Shown one piece after another: positions 23,120 through 26,987 of a stretch of DNA of 26,987 nt (position 1 is its first letter; each line of letters opens with the position of its first letter). Source of the stretch: an uncultured Collinsella sp. (GTDB lineage: Bacteria > Actinomycetota > Coriobacteriia > Coriobacteriales > Coriobacteriaceae); assembly GCA_900554495.1 (NCBI GenBank), contig USHR01000005.1, positions 1 through 26,987 on the forward strand, written 5' to 3'. The position numbers were made by a program, and so were the translations under genes. The notes below the pieces were generated by a model. That model was not told the origin of the DNA. It ran no database searches and saw nothing but the letters and a program-made list of their open reading frames with translations.

Positions 23120-23128
23120 TGCTAAAGT
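23120..23128 (+). promoter_or_regulatory. Extended -10 promoter for rpoD
   Basis: TGCTAAAGT (TG-n-TAAAGT) lies 32 bp before the start codon. A TTGGGT at 23097-23102 is 20 bp upstream, too far for a standard -35. It would allow rpoD to be transcribed separately from dnaG. Confidence 0.42.
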
Positions 23129-23160
23129 ATTGAGTCCTGTGGACTATGAAGGGAGAATCT

Positions 23161-24510
<1,350 letters not shown>

Positions 24511-24519
24511 TCGAGCAAG

Positions 24520-24556
24520 AAGCGCCCTCAAGCACATCTGCTTGGGGGCGCTTTCA
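24520..24556 (+). terminator. Rho-independent terminator after rpoD
   Basis: A 15-bp stem (24520-24534 with 24539-24553, one G-U pair) and loop CATC. The T-run is short (TTT followed by CAT). Confidence 0.75.
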
Positions 24557-24613
24557 TGTAGTCGTTGGGGAAGTTCTTAAACGACTAGGTCGGAAAAATT
24601 CTCAAAAAAGTTC

Positions 24614-24641
24614 TTGCCCTGAGCTGATTCGTCCGTATAAT
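24614..24641 (+). promoter_or_regulatory. Promoter of the tRNA-Asn gene
   Basis: TTGCCC (24614-24619), 16-bp spacer, consensus TATAAT (24636-24641). The expected start is about 24 nt before the tRNA. The approximately 60 bp before it (24557-24613) holds nothing recognisable. Confidence 0.78.
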
Positions 24642-24671
24642 AAACTTCGTTGCTTGAGAGCACGCACCTAT

Positions 24672-24746
24672 TCCTCGGTAGCTCAATGGTAGAGCACGCG
24701 GCTGTTAACCGCGCTGTTGTAGGTTCGAGTCCTACCCGGGGAGCCA
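24672..24746 (+). tRNA. tRNA-Asn (GTT anticodon)
   Basis: 75 nt including an encoded CCA. The full cloverleaf can be drawn: acceptor TCCTCGG/CCGGGGA (one G-U), D stem GCTC/GAGC, anticodon stem CGCGG/CCGCG with loop CTGTTAA (anticodon GTT at its centre), T stem GTAGG/CCTAC with TTCGAGT, and discriminator G. It is a single-gene transcription unit with its own promoter and terminator. Confidence 0.96.
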
Positions 24747-24755
24747 GGTTGTAAG

Positions 24756-24783
24756 ACCCGTCGCTTATGCGGCGGGTTTTTTC
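24756..24783 (+). terminator. Terminator of the tRNA-Asn unit
   Basis: A 9-bp stem ACCCGTCGC/GCGGCGGGT (24756-24764 with 24769-24777, one G-U), loop TTAT, followed by a six-T run. Confidence 0.88.
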
Positions 24784-24940
24784 ATGTCGCGATCGCTTAG
24801 CGCGAACGTTGCCATATCAACATTTCGTGTCGAGGATGTAATCCCGCGACCCACCACCTCAACACGGCGCGGTCGTTGTAGAATATTGCAATGATTGCTC
24901 CCACGAGATGGTGCCGCGAGCACCAGATAAGGAGATTCTT

Positions 24941-25297
24941 GTGTCTGAGACCATTAACGGCAGCCTGAGCGTCTCGAACGACGTTATTGCCGATATTGCC
25001 GGTTATGCCGCGATGACGTGCTACGGCGTCGTCGGTATGGCCGAACAGCTCCAGGGCGCCGAGAGCGTGCGCCTGCTTGCCGGTCAGCGCCTCCGCAAGG
25101 GCGTGCTTGTCTCCGCCGACGAGAACGGCCTTACGGTCGATCTTCACGTCGTGCTCGAGAACGGCGTCAACATGAAGTCCGTCTGCCACAATCTTTCGAG
25201 CTCCGTTGCCTTCACCCTGCAGGAGATCGCCCAGATCGATCCCGCCAGCCTTAAGATCGGCATCCACATCGACGCGCTCAAGAGCCGTCTGAACTAG
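24941..25297 (+). CDS. Asp23/Gls24 family envelope stress-type protein
   Basis: Member of the Asp23 family, often found directly before the fatty-acid kinase gene fakA (B. subtilis yloU-yloV order). GTG 24941 is taken as start because AAGGAG lies at 24929-24934. The protein has 118 aa with no signal peptide or membrane segment. Visible pattern: GSLSVSNDVIADIAGYAAM (about 7-25), CYGVVGM, LLAGQRLRKGVLVS, the hydrophobic strand LTVDLHVVLENGVNM, and IGIHIDALKSRLN at the end. Its exact biochemical role in this group is not known. Pairing with fakA suggests a link to envelope lipid metabolism. The preceding approximately 155 bp (24785-24940) show no other gene and only a weak TAGAAT-like -10 at 24879-24884. 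Confidence 0.85.
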   Translation: MSETINGSLSVSNDVIADIAGYAAMTCYGVVGMAEQLQGAESVRLLAGQRLRKGVLVSADENGLTVDLHVVLENGVNMKSVCHNLSSSVAFTLQEIAQIDPASLKIGIHIDALKSRLN

Positions 25298-25324
25298 CAT
25301 CCGAAAACGGAGATTCAAATACCC

Positions 25325-26986
25325 ATGATTGCAAAGACCATTCGCACCTGTTTTCCGATCGCTGCGGCTGCCGTTTCCGACAAGGCCGAGGAGATCAACA
25401 AGCTCAACGTCTTCCCCGTACCCGACGGCGACACCGGCACCAACATGTCGCTCACGCTCGCCTCGGTGACCAAGGAGCTTTCCGCCCTTCCCGCCGATGC
25501 CGATATGGAGGCCATTGCCGGCGCCATCACCCACGGCTCCCTGATGGGTGCCCGCGGCAACTCCGGCGTCATCACCTCGCAGATTCTGCGCGGCGTGGCC
25601 GAGGGTCTCGTCTCCGCCGATGAGCCCATCACGTCCGCCAACATCGCCTTCGCTTTCCGCCGCGCCGTCAAGGTCGCCTTCCAGGCCGTCCGCAAGCCCA
25701 TCGAGGGCACGATTCTCACGGTCCTGCGCGATGTTTCGACCAAGGCTGATGAGTGCGAGAAGAAGAAGTTCTCGGCCGAGGATGCGCTCGATGCCATCGT
25801 CGTCGAGGCGTACCAGTCCGTCGCCCGCACGCCCGACCTGCTGCCCGTTCTGAAGGAGAACGGCGTGGTCGACTCCGGCGCCTTTGGCTTTGCCATCTTC
25901 CTGGAGAACTTTGTCGCCGCCGCGCTTGGCCGCAGCACCGTTGTCGAGGATTTCTCCGCCACGTTTGATTCCGCTGGCTCTGCCCGCGACGCGGCCCTCG
26001 GTCGCGTTGAGATTGAGGCCAACGACGATTGGGAGGGTTCGGAGTTCCGCTACTGCAACGAGTTCCTCTTTAAGGCCGACGTCCCGTTTGACGAGGACGA
26101 GTGCCTTAAGTTCCTGGGCTCCATGGGCGACTGCGAGCTGCTCGTGGGTGCTTACCCCGATTACAAGATCCATGTGCACTCCAACACGCCCAACCTGGTG
26201 CTCGAGCACATGCTGCAGCTTGGTCAGATCTACGAGGTCTTTATCCACAACATGGAGATGGAGGCCCACGACCGTACCGCCAAGATTCATGAGGACCAGG
26301 AGAAGGCCGCCGAGCCCGCCAAGGCGCTGGGTTTTGTCGCCGTTGCCGCCGGCTCCGGCGAGGCCGATATCCTCAAGTCCCTCGGCGTCGACGTGATCGT
26401 TTCGGGTGGCCAGACCATGAACCCCTCGACCGCCGACCTGCTGGGCGCGGTGGACCAGGTCAACGCGACCTCGGTCATCATCCTGCCCAATAACGGCAAC
26501 ATCCGCATGGCTGCCGAGGCCGCCGCTTCTGCTTGCACCGACAAGAAGGTCGCCGTCGTTCCCACCAAGACTGTCCCGCAGGCGTTCTCCGCGCTGTTCG
26601 CGGTCCTGCCCGATTCCGAGCTTGAGGACGCCGTCGCTGCCATGGTCGACGCCATCAGCGAGGTTCGCGATGGCGAGGTTACCCGTGCCGTGCGCGATTC
26701 CAGCGCCTCTGACGGCTCTCCGATTCACTCCGGTGACGTCATGGGCATCATTGCCGGCTCTATCGACGTGGTCGGCTCCGATGTGAAACAGGTCACGCTC
26801 GACTGCATCAACCGCATGCAGGAGGAAGAGGAGGGCGACGCGCTGACGATTCTGGCCGGCGAGGAGCTGTCCGATGAGGCCTTCCAGGAGATCGTCGACG
26901 CCATTGAGGAGGCTCAGCCCGACCTGGAGATTGATGCCCATCGTGGCGAGCAGCCGCTCTATCCCGTGATCTTCTCGATCGAGTAG
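25325..26986 (+). CDS. fakA: DAK2-domain fatty acid kinase-type protein FakA/YloV
   Basis: ATP-binding subunit that, with a FakB (DegV) partner, phosphorylates fatty acids to acyl-phosphate for phospholipid synthesis. ATG 25325, 27 bp after the Asp23 gene, 553 aa, close to S. aureus FakA (about 548). The N-terminal DhaL/DAK2 domain (about 1-200) has NKLNVFPVPDGDTGTNM (25-41) with the metal-binding Asp D34 and D36, and MGARGNSGVITSQILRG (74-90). A middle domain (about 230-320) and a DegV-like C-terminal domain (about 330-553; GVDVIVSGGQTMNPST, IILPNNGNI) follow, as in FakA. The start has a weak ribosome site (GGAGA, about 12 nt away). The gene is complete: its stop codon lies at the window edge. 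No fakB is visible in the window. Confidence 0.9.
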   Translation: MIAKTIRTCFPIAAAAVSDKAEEINKLNVFPVPDGDTGTNMSLTLASVTKELSALPADADMEAIAGAITHGSLMGARGNSGVITSQILRGVAEGLVSADEPITSANIAFAFRRAVKVAFQAVRKPIEGTILTVLRDVSTKADECEKKKFSAEDALDAIVVEAYQSVARTPDLLPVLKENGVVDSGAFGFAIFLENFVAAALGRSTVVEDFSATFDSAGSARDAALGRVEIEANDDWEGSEFRYCNEFLFKADVPFDEDECLKFLGSMGDCELLVGAYPDYKIHVHSNTPNLVLEHMLQLGQIYEVFIHNMEMEAHDRTAKIHEDQEKAAEPAKALGFVAVAAGSGEADILKSLGVDVIVSGGQTMNPSTADLLGAVDQVNATSVIILPNNGNIRMAAEAAASACTDKKVAVVPTKTVPQAFSALFAVLPDSELEDAVAAMVDAISEVRDGEVTRAVRDSSASDGSPIHSGDVMGIIAGSIDVVGSDVKQVTLDCINRMQEEEEGDALTILAGEELSDEAFQEIVDAIEEAQPDLEIDAHRGEQPLYPVIFSIE

Positions 26987-26987
26987 G

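Noticed and set aside
24672..24746. tRNA-Asn as an attachment site of an integrated element
   Set aside because: No integrase, duplicated tRNA 3' end or foreign genes are visible around it.

Overview
The window looks like chromosomal DNA from a gut Coriobacteriia species, most likely Collinsella or a close relative. This is inferred from the high GC content, GC-rich third codon positions, actinobacterial-style housekeeping proteins, the gene order rimP-nusA-infB-rbfA-nrnA-truB-ribF-dnaG, and a sucrose PTS locus next to core genes. No 16S rRNA or other species marker is present, so the genus is a best guess.

Layout: (1) 1-632 holds a decayed 3' end of a secreted-type protein with a visible frameshift. 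(2) About 850-2290 is an AT-richer island with three genes: a HigB/Gp49-like toxin, an XRE-type antitoxin with a C-terminal extension, and a SecB-like chaperone. This is the architecture of a toxin-antitoxin-chaperone (TAC) module. A 16-bp perfect palindrome overlaps its likely -10 box. (3) 2392-6719 is a sucrose locus: LacI-type repressor scrR, PTS EIIBC scrA and GH32 hydrolase scrB, with three matching LacI/cre-type operators and a strong terminator. (4) 6739-9784 holds a divergent Cys/Met-metabolism PLP-family protein lacking the usual lysine motif, a convergent ModE-like winged-helix protein, and guaB (IMP dehydrogenase). (5) 9945-12796 holds the guaB terminator, a promoter, a 119-nt near-complete hairpin in the leader, and leuS.

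(6) 12883-23050 is one long translation/replication operon: rimP, nusA, infB, rbfA, nrnA, truB, ribF and dnaG. It is driven by a good sigma70-type promoter followed by an intrinsic terminator inside the leader, which suggests attenuation. Several genes overlap (rbfA/nrnA, truB/ribF, ribF/dnaG), which suggests translational coupling. (7) 23120-24556 is the primary sigma factor gene rpoD with its terminator. (8) 24614-24783 is a stand-alone tRNA-Asn(GTT) unit with its own promoter and terminator. (9) 24941-26986 is an Asp23-family gene followed by fakA, a fatty-acid kinase-type DAK2 protein.

The sucrose genes form an import-and-cleave pathway: PTS uptake gives sucrose-6-phosphate, ScrB hydrolyses it and ScrR controls both. 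The large operon joins ribosome maturation (RimP, RbfA), initiation (IF2), transcription elongation (NusA), tRNA modification (TruB), flavin cofactor synthesis (RibF), nanoRNA turnover (NrnA) and primase. The least ordinary part is the TAC module. The nusA-operon leader terminator, the NusA zinc-like tail, the leuS leader hairpin and the lysine-less PLP-fold protein are the other points worth follow-up.
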